Shown: positions 27,339 through 36,472, counted from the first letter of the stretch. The stretch: DNA of 64,000 nucleotides from Candidatus Binatia bacterium (GCA_022820725.1 JAJEFA010000001.1:118749-182748), one strand, 5' to 3'. Notes: generated by a model not told the origin, from the sequence alone. Numbers and translations are program-made.

Positions 27339-28082
27339 ATGGCGACAAAGAGCGGCCCTGCCCGGGGAAAAAAGAGTGGCCGTCCCCGGCAATCAGACAA
27401 GAGAGTCGGGGACGGCCACTCTTTTAAGCAGGCCCTCCGCGAGGAAGCAGTCCTGCAGGCTGCGGCAGACTGTTTCGGCGAACAGGGCTACCGGGCAACG
27501 ACGCTCGAAACCATTGCCGAGCGCTTGGGGATCTCCCGCGTCACCCTGTATCGTTATTGTCCGAGTAAAGAAGAACTGCTGATTCGGGTGTTTGAGCGTT
27601 CTATTGCGATCTTTCAGCGCGACCTGCGGCAGATTTGTTCTCAGCCCATAGCGCCCGAAGAGAAGCTGCGGCAGATTATCCGGCATCAAGTCCGCCTCAT
27701 GGCTGACCACCGCAATTTTCTGACGGTTTTTTTTAGTGAAGAGAGCAATCTGCCCCAGGAGATTGCCAAACGGGCGCGCATCGAACGGCGGGTATACGAC
27801 GGGCTCATTGAGGATGTCATTGCTGAGGGTATCAAGACCGGGCACCTTGCCCCGCTCCCGGTCAAGCTGGTGTCGTTTGCCATTCTTGGCATGTGCAACT
27901 GGCTGTATCAGTGGTACCAACCCGAAGGGCCGCTCTCTGCCGATGAGGTTGCCCGCAATTTTATCCAGTTGGTTGAGCAGGGCTATTTGCGTGCCGACCC
28001 ACAACAGGAAATTCTTCAGCGTTTAGAGCGCATGGAATCTACGCTGTCGAATCTGCGGGACACGCAACAACCGGACGAGTGA
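27339..28082 (+). CDS. TetR-family transcriptional regulator
   Basis: 247 residues. A disordered basic N-terminus (KSGPARGKKSGRPRQSDK) precedes a TetR helix-turn-helix: AAADCFGEQGYRATTLETIAERLGISRVTLYRYCPSKEELL. The C-terminal ligand-binding region is helical with a Trp/Tyr-rich patch (MCNWLYQWYQ). It is divergently placed to the cupin gene and may repress it. The end is five bases from the convergent neighbour. Confidence 0.92.
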   Translation: MATKSGPARGKKSGRPRQSDKRVGDGHSFKQALREEAVLQAAADCFGEQGYRATTLETIAERLGISRVTLYRYCPSKEELLIRVFERSIAIFQRDLRQICSQPIAPEEKLRQIIRHQVRLMADHRNFLTVFFSEESNLPQEIAKRARIERRVYDGLIEDVIAEGIKTGHLAPLPVKLVSFAILGMCNWLYQWYQPEGPLSADEVARNFIQLVEQGYLRADPQQEILQRLERMESTLSNLRDTQQPDE

Positions 28083-28086
28083 AGGT

Positions 28087-28599
28087 CTACTCTTCGCCCC
28101 GCACAGGAATCGGCGAGTTGCACCAGCGGCCACTGGCCTCGTCATAATGCGCCCACCACCGCCGACCGTTTTTGCGAAAGAGTTTGAACGAACAGCCATG
28201 ATCGTCACACCACGGCGGGCTGGGTTCTGTCTGGGGTGGAGGGGGAATCGGCTGCTGAGACTGGGGCCGTGGCTGCTGACGCTGGGGCCGTTGAGCGGGC
28301 TTTGTTTTTGGCTGACGAGGGGTAAAACCCATGGCTTCAAGCTCAACGATCACGGCAGCCATACCGCCGGCACCGTCAACTGGCATCTCCAGACGGCACT
28401 CATAGCCCTCGGGGCTGATGCACCAGACCTCACACGTTCCCATTGTCACCTGCGGGCTGGGCACCGGCAGAGGGGACTCTTCCGGCAAGGCGTCCCCCGG
28501 CTGTTCGCCAGGCCACTCCTCATCCCAAGCGGGCGAAGCCGGGAAGGAAGGGACAAATCGTTTGGATGATTTACGCTCCACTGACCTCTCGTCGAACAA
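28087..28599 (-). CDS. Hypothetical protein with Pro/Gln linker and Cys/His module
   Basis: 170 residues. An N-terminal acidic part and a middle domain (CEVWCISPEGYECRLEMPVDG) are joined by a low-complexity Gln/Pro/Arg linker to a C-terminal WCDDHGCSFKLFRKNGRRWWAHY...GRWCN. The Cys and His spacing suggests a small zinc-ribbon-like module, similar in look to short motifs in phage or mobile-element proteins. The start overlaps the end of the MetE-like gene by 29 bases. Function not recognised. Confidence 0.55.
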   Translation of the reverse strand: MFDERSVERKSSKRFVPSFPASPAWDEEWPGEQPGDALPEESPLPVPSPQVTMGTCEVWCISPEGYECRLEMPVDGAGGMAAVIVELEAMGFTPRQPKTKPAQRPQRQQPRPQSQQPIPPPPQTEPSPPWCDDHGCSFKLFRKNGRRWWAHYDEASGRWCNSPIPVRGEE

Positions 28600-29623
28600 G
28601 CTGAGCCCCTGCCACCAGGGCTCCCAGCTTGGCTCGGGCTAAATTCCGGGACGACGCAGAAAAACCACAATCACAGGTCAGGTAGAGCTTTTCCGGATTC
28701 ACATGTTCAAGTGTCAGACGAATACGCTCGGCCACATCCTCCGCCGTCTCCAGGTACATAGATTTCACATCAATGACCCCAGCCGCAAACTCACGCTCAT
28801 CACCGTACTGGCTCCAGAGTGCCAGCTCGGCCATTTCTCGATTCGCAAATTCCAAGGCAAACTGATCGACCTTGACATCAAGAATGCCGGGGAAGAGCGG
28901 TTTATAGGTCCGCTTCATGGCCGGCCGGCCCTGATTGTTCCCAAAGCAAATATGCAAAGCGATTTTAGCCTCCACACCCTCCAGGGTAGTATTGAACAGC
29001 TTCACCGTTTCTTCCATGGACAAGGCCGGCTCCCGACCCACGGCGGAGGGTTCGTCAAGTTGAATGAAGGTCGCACCAGCCGCCACAACCCCGCGGAGTT
29101 CCCTATTCACAAGCTCTGCCAAGTCGTACAGGAGCGGCAGATAATCGCCCTGTGGATAACCCGCCTTGAGCCGGATGGGCATGGCAATCGTGAGCGGACC
29201 GGGACAGCAGACTTTGAGCGGTTTATCGGTTTGGGCTTGGACAAAGGTAAATTCGTCAACCAACCCAAAGCCGTCAGGGGCGCTCACCCGTTCGGTTGTC
29301 TCAAAACGCGGCGCACTATCATAGCTCATGATACCGAGCTTGCGTTGCGCACGGACCATATCGAGGCCGGACAATTTTTCGACGACGTTCCACAGAAAGC
29401 GCTGACGACGAATCTCGCCATCAGTCAAAATATCCAGCCCGGCTTCTTCTTGGTCCCAGACGGCCATTTTTACTGCATCTTGAATCGCTTCTTCGACATC
29501 TGCCGGACCGGCAGTCCCGGCTCGGAGGGCTCTTCTGGTTGCAATCAACCATGATGGCGAGGCGTAGGAGCCAACGCCCATTGTGGGGAAAAGTCCAAGG
29601 TCGGTTCCGTTGAGTGTCGGCAT
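28571..29623 (-). CDS. MetE C-terminal-domain-like methyltransferase family protein
   Basis: 350 residues from the ATG at 29623; a longer frame to 29815 runs into the upstream gene. The barrel resembles the catalytic half of cobalamin-independent methionine synthase: FPTMGVGSYASP at the start, DILTDGEIRRQ, FIQLDEPS, and likely zinc ligands in LHICFGN and LYLTCDCGF. Stand-alone proteins of this size act in methyl transfer or as lyase-like enzymes of unknown substrate. It lies 19 bases after a GNAT gene on the same strand. Confidence 0.8.
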   Translation of the reverse strand: MPTLNGTDLGLFPTMGVGSYASPSWLIATRRALRAGTAGPADVEEAIQDAVKMAVWDQEEAGLDILTDGEIRRQRFLWNVVEKLSGLDMVRAQRKLGIMSYDSAPRFETTERVSAPDGFGLVDEFTFVQAQTDKPLKVCCPGPLTIAMPIRLKAGYPQGDYLPLLYDLAELVNRELRGVVAAGATFIQLDEPSAVGREPALSMEETVKLFNTTLEGVEAKIALHICFGNNQGRPAMKRTYKPLFPGILDVKVDQFALEFANREMAELALWSQYGDEREFAAGVIDVKSMYLETAEDVAERIRLTLEHVNPEKLYLTCDCGFSASSRNLARAKLGALVAGAQLVRREVSGA

Positions 29624-29642
29624 CACTGCTTCCCTGTTCTTC

Positions 29643-30530
29643 CTATAATGCCTCTGGAAAAAGCGCGAGCAACTCCGCTCCGTCCGGGGGCTGCCAGGCA
29701 CCGCGAACCATATAGGTCTGGAGGGTTTCCACCCGAAAGCCCACGGCGAGCAACTCTCGTAATAATAGTGCGTGCCGTGTAGGAAAACGCATACGCAGGG
29801 CCTTCCCCCACTCACGCTGAGCCCCGGACAGAATCAGTGCGCGTAAGACCGACGGTTGCGTTGCCGCAGCAGGCCCGAAAAACGTTCCCGCCTCTGTACG
29901 AAGAAAACACAGGTAGCCGACGAGTTGTCCTCGAACGAAGGCGGCAATATGCGGCGGCTGAGCGTGGAAAAACCGCATATCCTGTTCACGCGCGATACCA
30001 GTCAGGCGCGTGTCCAATGCAGCCAGGTGTTCGATATCCTCTGTCACCCACTCCCGCATTTCAACGTCCCCTGGAACGTCTGCCTGAATGTGCTGCCCAA
30101 CCAATGAAGCGATAGTGCCGCACGCCTCAAAACCAAGCGTGCTATACAACGGAAAGGACACCACGTTAAAGGCGTCTTGCACCAGCCGGAGCGAAGGACA
30201 CGTTCCCCCCGCCTCAATCACGGCCTGCATCAGCGCTCGCCCGGCACCCTGGGCTTGGGCGCTCGGATCAACAGTAATCGGACCAATCCCGGCCGTATCG
30301 CCCCGAAGATGGATAAAACCGGATCCAACGATCTGCCCATCCTGGAGGGCGGTGAAACACTCGTTTGGCTCAAGCCGGACATACCCTTGTGCGATGGATG
30401 TGCCGGCGGCCGGCGACGGAAACGGCTCAGGGTAACCATGGCGGCGGAAAAGGTTGTTGAAGGCGGCAACCATGACTGCCCCAACGCGAGGAATATCCTC
30501 CGCTAGCATGTGGCGAATCGTCACGGTCAT
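29643..30530 (-). CDS. GNAT-family acetyltransferase, tandem domains
   Basis: 295 residues. The first GNAT domain is clear: GIGPITVDPSAQAQGAGRALMQAV includes the acetyl-CoA-binding loop Q-x-x-G-x-G/A. The second half (DVEMREWVTEDIEHLAALD..., AFVRGQLVGYLCFL) looks like a more diverged second GNAT fold. Substrate unknown. It is first in a short run with the MetE-like and hypothetical genes; a 223-base divergent promoter region separates it from the aminotransferase. Confidence 0.82.
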   Translation of the reverse strand: MTVTIRHMLAEDIPRVGAVMVAAFNNLFRRHGYPEPFPSPAAGTSIAQGYVRLEPNECFTALQDGQIVGSGFIHLRGDTAGIGPITVDPSAQAQGAGRALMQAVIEAGGTCPSLRLVQDAFNVVSFPLYSTLGFEACGTIASLVGQHIQADVPGDVEMREWVTEDIEHLAALDTRLTGIAREQDMRFFHAQPPHIAAFVRGQLVGYLCFLRTEAGTFFGPAAATQPSVLRALILSGAQREWGKALRMRFPTRHALLLRELLAVGFRVETLQTYMVRGAWQPPDGAELLALFPEAL

Positions 30531-30753
30531 TACGCCCCCTCTTCCCTTCCCCTACGTGCCGACACCAGTACACAGTGGTGTATTGCAGCGTTGTAACAAA
30601 AAACTTTCCTGCTGTCTGCCCATGAGCAAATATTTTCTTGATGGGTGCCTGTGTGCATGAGCAGGACCTGCCTGACTTTTCCCACCTGTCTGAGCGTGGT
30701 ACCGTAGCCGAAATTTTTTCGTCGTCGTTCAGAACAGCCAAGAGAGGAAGTGT

Positions 30754-31974
30754 ATGGAAGCCTGTGGTGAGTTATCCCCGCCTCCCAGAACCCTGTTAGG
30801 TCCCGGCCCGAGCAACGTCCATCCTCGAGTACTCCGTGCCCTGTCCACCCCGCTTGTCGGTCACCTTGACCCTGAGTTTATTCGGCTGATGGAAGAGACC
30901 AAAGCACTTCTTCGGTTTGTCTTTCAAACATCGAATCCCCTCACCCTCCCGATTTCGGGGACGGGCAGCGCGGGCATGGAAACCTGCTTTGTGAATATGG
31001 TCGAGCCCGGAGACGAGGTCGTCATCGGCGTCAACGGCGTATTCGGTACCCGCATGGTCGACGTCGTAAAACGTTGCGGCGGAACACCCGTTATCATGGA
31101 AGTCCCCTGGGGGTCCGTCTTTAGCCCGGACGATGTCCGCGCAGCCCTGAAGCGCTGTACCCGTCCAAAGTTGGTGGCTCTCGTCAATGCCGAGACATCA
31201 ACCGGAGCCTGGCAGCCTTTGGAAGACATTGCTCCGCTCGTCCACGAGGCAGGAGCACTGTTTCTGGTTGATGCGGTCACGTCGCTCGGCGGCTGTCCCC
31301 TCAGAATAGATGACTGGCAGATCGACATCTGTTATAGCGGCACCCAAAAGTGCCTGAGCTGTCCCCCCGGCCTCTCGCCCGTCACCTTCAGTCCGGCCGC
31401 CCAAGAGGCTTTACGGAATCGCAAGCACAAGGTCCAGAGCTGGTATCTGGATCTCAGTCTGCTTGCACAATATTGGGGTGAGGAGCGTGTGTATCACCAC
31501 ACCGCCCCTATCTCCATGAACTACGCCCTGCGGGAAGCCTTACGGCTGATTTCCGAAGAAGGCTTAGCCGCACGATTCCGTCGCCACGAAGACAATCATT
31601 TGGCCCTCGCTGCCGGCCTCAATGCGTTGGGGATGCGGCTGGTCGCCCAGGAAGGCGCCCGCCTCTGGATGCTCAACAGCGTCGCCATCCCCGATGGCAT
31701 TGACGACACGACCGTTCGCAAGCACCTCCTCGCTGAATATAATATCGAGATTGGTGCAGGCTTGGGCGTGTTCGCCGGAAAGGTCTGGCGCATTGGCCTG
31801 ATGGGAGAATCCAGTACCCGGAGTAATGTGCTACTCGTTTTAAGCGCACTGGAGGCGGTGTTACAGCAAAATGGCCATGCCTGTGCGGCCGGGGCGGGCG
31901 TCAGCGCGGCACAGGAAGTATACGCGATGCGGGAGTCCGGGATGCGCCTCAACAATCAGTATGAGGCCCGGTAA
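30754..31974 (+). CDS. Class V aminotransferase (alanine/serine-glyoxylate type)
   Basis: 406 residues. A PLP enzyme with the N-terminal LLGPGPSNVHPRVL motif of the AGXT/serine-pyruvate group, the cofactor Asp in LFLVDAVTSLGG and the Schiff-base Lys in YSGTQKCLSCPPGL. C-terminal residues LRIGLMG-like (WRIGLMGESS) match substrate-carboxylate binding. It probably transfers an amino group from Ala or Ser to glyoxylate. A hydrophilic C-terminal tail of ~35 residues is extra. Confidence 0.92.
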   Translation: MEACGELSPPPRTLLGPGPSNVHPRVLRALSTPLVGHLDPEFIRLMEETKALLRFVFQTSNPLTLPISGTGSAGMETCFVNMVEPGDEVVIGVNGVFGTRMVDVVKRCGGTPVIMEVPWGSVFSPDDVRAALKRCTRPKLVALVNAETSTGAWQPLEDIAPLVHEAGALFLVDAVTSLGGCPLRIDDWQIDICYSGTQKCLSCPPGLSPVTFSPAAQEALRNRKHKVQSWYLDLSLLAQYWGEERVYHHTAPISMNYALREALRLISEEGLAARFRRHEDNHLALAAGLNALGMRLVAQEGARLWMLNSVAIPDGIDDTTVRKHLLAEYNIEIGAGLGVFAGKVWRIGLMGESSTRSNVLLVLSALEAVLQQNGHACAAGAGVSAAQEVYAMRESGMRLNNQYEAR

Positions 31975-32035
31975 AAAGGCTCACCAGCCGTCAGTTCCCC
32001 GGTGTGGTATGTTGTAAGAGAAGCGCCAAGGAATA

Positions 32036-33184
32036 ATGCGAGCGTCCATTAGTCCTCTTCTCTTCCTGTGCTTTCTTGTTCTCCTGCTGCCGGTGGCAGA
32101 CAGCCGGGCTGAGCCGGCCCTCACCCTGCTACCCGCCCATCAGATTCCTCCCTTGGTGGACGACCTTGACCGCAGCTCTCTCAAGGCCGTGCTCCAACAG
32201 AGCCTCGCAGCTTTGGCGCAGAAGCCGGACTCCCAAGCATTTTCTTTTGGACAGCAACAGATCAGTGCCGACCGGGTCCGGGATAGTCTCGGCGCATTTC
32301 TTGCCCTGCTCGATCAGCCCGGCGACCTCGCTCTGGAGGTCCAGCGAGCATTCGACCTCTATCGTGCGACCGTCCCTGTGCTTTTCACTGCCTACCACGA
32401 ACCCGAACTGCGGGGCAGTTTTATCCGCACTGAGCGCTATCGCTATCCTTTGTACCGTCCTCCCACTGATTTGGTACAGGTTGACGCCTCCCGATTTACG
32501 ACCCAACGGTTTCCACCAGACATGTACGGTCGTGTCACAAACGGGCGACTCGTCCCCTATTTCTCCCGGGCTCAGATTGATGGGCAGCGTATTCTCGTGC
32601 CTCAGCGCAGAGAACTCGTCTGGCTCGACGACCCGGTTGAGCTTTTTTTTCTCCATATTCAAGGCTCCGGGAAAATCCGGCTGCCGGATGGCGCCTGGTT
32701 TCGGGTCGGCTATGCGGCCTCAAACGGCTGGCCGTATCGGAGCATTGGCAAACTGCTCCTCGGTCAAGGGAAACTCCAGACCGGAGAGGCATCGGCCCAG
32801 GGCATCCGCCACTATCTGCGGCAGCATCCAGCCGAACAAGACCGGATCTTGTTCCATAACAGTCGTTATATTTTCTTTCGCGTTGTCTCTGCCGGGCCGC
32901 TGGGCAGCCTGGGCGTCCCACTGACACCGGGTCGTTCGATTGCGGTCGACCCGAACTGGTATCCGCCGGGCGCGCTCGGCTTTATCCGTACCACCAAGCC
33001 CCACCTGGATAAGGACGGGCAGGTCTCGTGGCAACCCTTTTCGCGTTTTGTCGCGCTGCAAGACCGCGGCGCCGCCATTACCGGTCCCGGACGCGCGGAC
33101 ATCTATTGGGGGAGTGGACCACAACCAGAGGCCGGTCTTATGGCTCAACGCGGCGAACTGTATATTTTTCTCAAAAAGTCGTAG
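32036..33184 (+). CDS. mltA: Membrane-bound lytic murein transglycosylase A
   Basis: 382 residues. It cleaves peptidoglycan glycan strands with formation of 1,6-anhydro ends. A Sec signal peptide covers roughly residues 1-25 (LLFLCFLVLLLPVADSRA). MltA-domain motifs: GSFIRTERYRYPLYRPP, FFLHIQGSGKIRLPDG, GYAASNGWPYRSIG, VDPNWYPPGALGFI, and the catalytic Asp in RADIYWGSGP near the C-terminus. A classical lipobox Cys is not obvious. Confidence 0.93.
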   Translation: MRASISPLLFLCFLVLLLPVADSRAEPALTLLPAHQIPPLVDDLDRSSLKAVLQQSLAALAQKPDSQAFSFGQQQISADRVRDSLGAFLALLDQPGDLALEVQRAFDLYRATVPVLFTAYHEPELRGSFIRTERYRYPLYRPPTDLVQVDASRFTTQRFPPDMYGRVTNGRLVPYFSRAQIDGQRILVPQRRELVWLDDPVELFFLHIQGSGKIRLPDGAWFRVGYAASNGWPYRSIGKLLLGQGKLQTGEASAQGIRHYLRQHPAEQDRILFHNSRYIFFRVVSAGPLGSLGVPLTPGRSIAVDPNWYPPGALGFIRTTKPHLDKDGQVSWQPFSRFVALQDRGAAITGPGRADIYWGSGPQPEAGLMAQRGELYIFLKKS

Positions 33185-33249
33185 CTCCTCTACTCAGGGC
33201 GAACCAGATTTGTCACAATGATCACATCCCTGCGGCAGGATAGACGTTC

Positions 33250-33660
33250 ATGACCTCTGAGGCAAAAATCTCCCATTCCGGCCTGCGGCATATTGCCCTG
33301 AATGTAGCGGATGTTGCCGTCTCAGTTGAGTTTTATACAACCCTGTTCGGGATGCAGATCGTCTGGCAGCCCGACCCGGACAATGCCTACCTCTCCTCGG
33401 GCTGTGACAACCTGGCCTTGCATAAGGCCACACCCCGACGTGGTCGAGCGGGGCAACGCCTCGACCACGTCGGCTTTATTGTTCCTCAAAGCGACGATGT
33501 TGATCGAGCCGCCGAAATACTGGAGGCGCACGGCGTCCCTATCGTCAAACCAGTCCGGACCCATCGGGATGGCAGCCGCTCCCTGTACTGTACCGACCCG
33601 GATGGTACGATCATCCAGATTCTGTATGAACCCACCCTCAGCCAACAGCGCGTCACATAA
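33250..33660 (+). CDS. VOC-family (glyoxalase/dioxygenase-like) protein
   Basis: 136 residues with two beta-alpha-beta-beta-beta units. Metal ligands fit RHIALNVADV (His14), QRLDHVGFIV (His ~72) and DGTIIQILYEP (Glu ~127). The SLYCTDPDGTIIQ signature is typical. The phosphatidylcholine synthase-like gene starts one base after its stop, so they are co-transcribed; no functional link is obvious. Confidence 0.88.
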   Translation: MTSEAKISHSGLRHIALNVADVAVSVEFYTTLFGMQIVWQPDPDNAYLSSGCDNLALHKATPRRGRAGQRLDHVGFIVPQSDDVDRAAEILEAHGVPIVKPVRTHRDGSRSLYCTDPDGTIIQILYEPTLSQQRVT

Positions 33661-33661
33661 A

Positions 33662-34387
33662 GTGAAAGGCCGCACGCGTCTTTTCGCCGCCTGGGCAGTA
33701 CACGCCTATACGGCTTCCGGTGTGATCGCTGGATTTCTTTCCCTCCAGGCGATCTTCCTGAGCAGGCCTCGGCAGGCTTTCGTCTGGATGTTAGTCGCGG
33801 TCCTCATTGATGCGACCGATGGCGTCCTGGCCAGGGCTGTTCAGGTGAAACGGGTTATACCCTGGTTTGACGGCGCCAAGCTCGATGACATTGTCGACTA
33901 TTTTACCTACGTCATTGTCCCGGCTGTTTTTCTCTATCAGTTTCAGTTGCTGCCGGCTTCTGGAACACTGCTCTTCGTGGCAGTGTTGCTCCTTTCCAGC
34001 GCGTATGGTTTTTGTCAGGCCGAGGCCAAGACACAGGATTTCTTTTTTACCGGCTTTCCCTCCTACTGGAATATTCTGGCGTTCTATCTCTACGCAGGCG
34101 GTACGCCCGTTTGGCTGAACGGCAGCCTGGTCCTCCTCCTCGCCATAGGCGTCTTTATCCCTATTCGCTATATTTACCCGACGCGTACCGTTCGTCTGCG
34201 CATCTTGACAAATATGCTTGGTGCCATTTGGGTTGGCGTCCTTCTTCTCCTGCTATCCCAGCTCCCTCATGCCCAGCCTTGGCTCGTCATGGCCTCTCTC
34301 TACTATCCTCTCTACTACACCGCGCTCTCCTTCTATTTCCACTTCACCACCCCATCCCCTTCGTCAAAATCTCCGGTTCGGACTTGA
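33662..34387 (+). CDS. pcs: Phosphatidylcholine synthase-like CDP-alcohol phosphotransferase
   Basis: 241 residues from a GTG at 33662; the longer frame back to 33311 overlaps the VOC gene in another frame. The CDP-alcohol phosphotransferase motif reads DATDGVLARAVQVKRVIPWFDGAKLDD..DYFTY; the FDG-x-x-LDD-x-x-DY form is the one found in bacterial Pcs, which joins CDP-diacylglycerol with choline. About seven or eight hydrophobic helices, no signal peptide. If right, the organism makes phosphatidylcholine from external choline. PgsA or PssA activity is less likely by motif, and pssA is present elsewhere in the window. Confidence 0.8.
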   Translation: MKGRTRLFAAWAVHAYTASGVIAGFLSLQAIFLSRPRQAFVWMLVAVLIDATDGVLARAVQVKRVIPWFDGAKLDDIVDYFTYVIVPAVFLYQFQLLPASGTLLFVAVLLLSSAYGFCQAEAKTQDFFFTGFPSYWNILAFYLYAGGTPVWLNGSLVLLLAIGVFIPIRYIYPTRTVRLRILTNMLGAIWVGVLLLLLSQLPHAQPWLVMASLYYPLYYTALSFYFHFTTPSPSSKSPVRT

Positions 34388-34443
34388 CAGCCGGAAAATC
34401 AGACACATTTTTCCGGTAGGGCGCGCGAGAGGGGCAGAAATAT

Positions 34444-34932
34444 ATGGAGACTACAAAGGACCGCGAGGAAAAGGCATCAGCTCTCTTATACAAAGGCTAT
34501 CAGGCTCAAAGACAAGGTGACCTGGGGGAGGCTATGCGCTTCTATCAGGAGTCCATCCAACTGCATCCGACCGCAGAAGCGCATACTTCTCTCGGTTGGA
34601 CGTATGGTTTTCTCCGTCGTTACGAAGACGCAATTGAAGAATGCCGCTCTGCCATTGCCCTCAACCCTGAGTTTGGCAGTCCGTATAACGACATCGGTCT
34701 CTATCTCATGAGGATGGGCAAGCTGGACGATGCCGTCCCATGGTTAGAGCACGCAATAGAGGCAACCCACTATGACACGCCTCATTATCCATATCTGAAC
34801 CTGGGCCGGATTGCTCTCGCAAAAGGAGACCTCCTCCAGGCAGCCCGAGAATTCGGGCGGGCGCTGGCGGTCGAGCCCCGTTCACTGACCGCTCGCCGAA
34901 CCCTTGCCGCCCTTTCCTCCCAATTAAACTAA
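34444..34932 (+). CDS. TPR-repeat protein
   Basis: 162 residues, soluble, made of about four tetratricopeptide repeats (for example GYQAQRQGDLGEAMRFYQESI, LGWTYGFLRRYEDAIEECRSA, LGRIALAKGDLLQAAREFGRA). It is a likely protein-interaction scaffold of unknown partner. It converges with the rhomboid gene, with a 29-base gap. Confidence 0.88.
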   Translation: METTKDREEKASALLYKGYQAQRQGDLGEAMRFYQESIQLHPTAEAHTSLGWTYGFLRRYEDAIEECRSAIALNPEFGSPYNDIGLYLMRMGKLDDAVPWLEHAIEATHYDTPHYPYLNLGRIALAKGDLLQAAREFGRALAVEPRSLTARRTLAALSSQLN

Positions 34933-34961
34933 AAGAGAGAAAATCGTCCCCTCTCGCGCCG

Positions 34962-35708
34962 CTAGCGGAGCAGAGAATTGGGTCGGTTCAACAGGAATGG
35001 CACGATATCGACAGCGGGTCTGCGGCGACGTCTGTCCGGAAAAGACAACAGGAGCGGGCCGAGGATGAGACCGCCCAGAAAACCACCGATATGGGCCCCC
35101 CAGGCAATAGAGGTCGAGGAAAAGAAAGCGGTTTCTCCAATCGCGTATACCGAGATAGCACCGACCACATGAAAGACGATCCAGCCACCCAGGAAGAGGA
35201 TCGTAGAAGCTCCTTCAAGAGGACGGGGAGCGGGATGCACGGGGGTGTCGGGCTCCTGGGGTGAGAACAAAAACAGACAGTAGACACCGGCGACAGCGGC
35301 AATGGCCCCACTTGAACCTATCATTGGAGTCGAGGAAAACGGTGTCATCGCCGCCTGGGTTAATAGGGCAAGAACGTTGCCACCCAGATACAGCACCAAG
35401 TACCGCACTGACCCTAACCGCGCCTCTACGGCGTTCCCGAGAAAGAACAGGAAGAGGAGATTGCCAACCAGATGCAGCCCACCCCCATGCAGAAAAAGAC
35501 AAGCGAAAAGTGAGGAAGAGACGGGGAATTGGCCCTGCGTCAGTGCCAGAGAGAATTGTGCGGGAATCCAGCCATAGGTCGTGAGGAAAGGTTGGAATGC
35601 CGGGCCGAGTGTGAGTTCGTAGGCAAAACAGCACAGCATCGCCCCCATGAGAACGTGGTTCGCCCACGGGAAACCTGCGCCCTGGCGCTCTTCTTCGAGG
35701 TAGTACAC
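34962..35708 (-). CDS. Rhomboid-family intramembrane serine protease
   Basis: 248 residues, GTG start. Six or so membrane helices; the catalytic Ser is in MIGSSGAIAAVAG and the His in WGAHIGGFLGG, with the helix-2 HGGGLHLVGNLLFL region upstream, typical of rhomboids. It cleaves membrane proteins within the bilayer. The C-terminus is short and basic. Confidence 0.93.
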   Translation of the reverse strand: MYYLEEERQGAGFPWANHVLMGAMLCCFAYELTLGPAFQPFLTTYGWIPAQFSLALTQGQFPVSSSLFACLFLHGGGLHLVGNLLFLFFLGNAVEARLGSVRYLVLYLGGNVLALLTQAAMTPFSSTPMIGSSGAIAAVAGVYCLFLFSPQEPDTPVHPAPRPLEGASTILFLGGWIVFHVVGAISVYAIGETAFFSSTSIAWGAHIGGFLGGLILGPLLLSFPDRRRRRPAVDIVPFLLNRPNSLLR

Positions 35709-35851
35709 GCTCCTGATCCCAGCTCAGGTTTTCTCTCACCAGCGTATTCCACCACATCCTCCAACAGTTCCATCCACTCGTTCAAGCACGGTGAAGTAAG
35801 GTGTCTCTATAGCACCTTCAATAGAGGTATGATAGGGGGAGAAAAACCATT

Positions 35852-36187
35852 ATGCCAATCTACGAATACTACTGCCGAGCGTGCAAAAGACAGCAAAGTC
35901 TCCTTTTTATGAAGCTCGGAGACGTCCAGAAATCTCCTCGGTGTCAATACTGCAATCAGCGCCGCCTCACCCGGCTGCTCTCCGGTTTTGCCTATCATCA
36001 GGGTGAAGAGGCGCGACTCAAGAACCTGGACACCAGTGCCCCCAGAGACGAGACATTCTACCGCGACAACCGCAACGTGGGCCTGTGGGCAAAGAAACGG
36101 GCAAGAGAAATGGGCGTTGATCTTGGCCCGCAATTCGATGAGACGGTAGAAAAAGCCCGCAGTGGTAAAATTCTCGATGATCGCTAG
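35852..36187 (+). CDS. FmdB-family zinc-ribbon protein
   Basis: 111 residues. MPIYEYYCRACKRQQSL...SPRCQYCNQRRLTRLLSGFAY gives the CxxC...CxxC FmdB-type zinc ribbon. A C-terminal charged helix follows. Proteins of this family are proposed regulators, but no role is established. It is followed by two overlapping genes (PGPGW, GST). Confidence 0.88.
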   Translation: MPIYEYYCRACKRQQSLLFMKLGDVQKSPRCQYCNQRRLTRLLSGFAYHQGEEARLKNLDTSAPRDETFYRDNRNVGLWAKKRAREMGVDLGPQFDETVEKARSGKILDDR

Positions 36188-36223
36188 CCTGTCTTGCCCT
36201 CTTGATTGTTAGGCTGACCAAAC

Positions 36224-36472
36224 ATGCTCCGTGCGGCACGCGATCAGTTCTGGCGAATTTGCCGGATCGTTAGCGGGATTATTCTCCTGCTGGTAGGCCT
36301 CTTTCTCAGTCTGCCCGGCATTCCCGGTCCGGGCATTGTGCTCATCTTTGTCGGCTTTGGGATTCTGAGTCGAGATTTCGAGTGGGCCAAACGCTGGCAC
36401 CTCCGTCTCAAAGACACGGCCCAGCAGATTATCAACCGCCGGAAAACGGCCAAGCGCCAGGAGGAGCCATGA
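36224..36472 (+). CDS. PGPGW-type transmembrane protein
   Basis: 82 residues. Two hydrophobic helices flank the SLPGIPGPGIVLIFVGFGIL segment, the hallmark of the putative transmembrane PGPGW family, and a basic C-terminus follows. Its stop overlaps the GST start (ATGA). Function unknown. Confidence 0.85.
   Translation: MLRAARDQFWRICRIVSGIILLLVGLFLSLPGIPGPGIVLIFVGFGILSRDFEWAKRWHLRLKDTAQQIINRRKTAKRQEEP

Noticed and set aside
33311..33661. N-terminal extension of the phosphatidylcholine synthase-like gene
   Set aside because: It overlaps the VOC gene in another frame; the GTG at 33662 lies one base after the VOC stop and begins the recognisable membrane protein.
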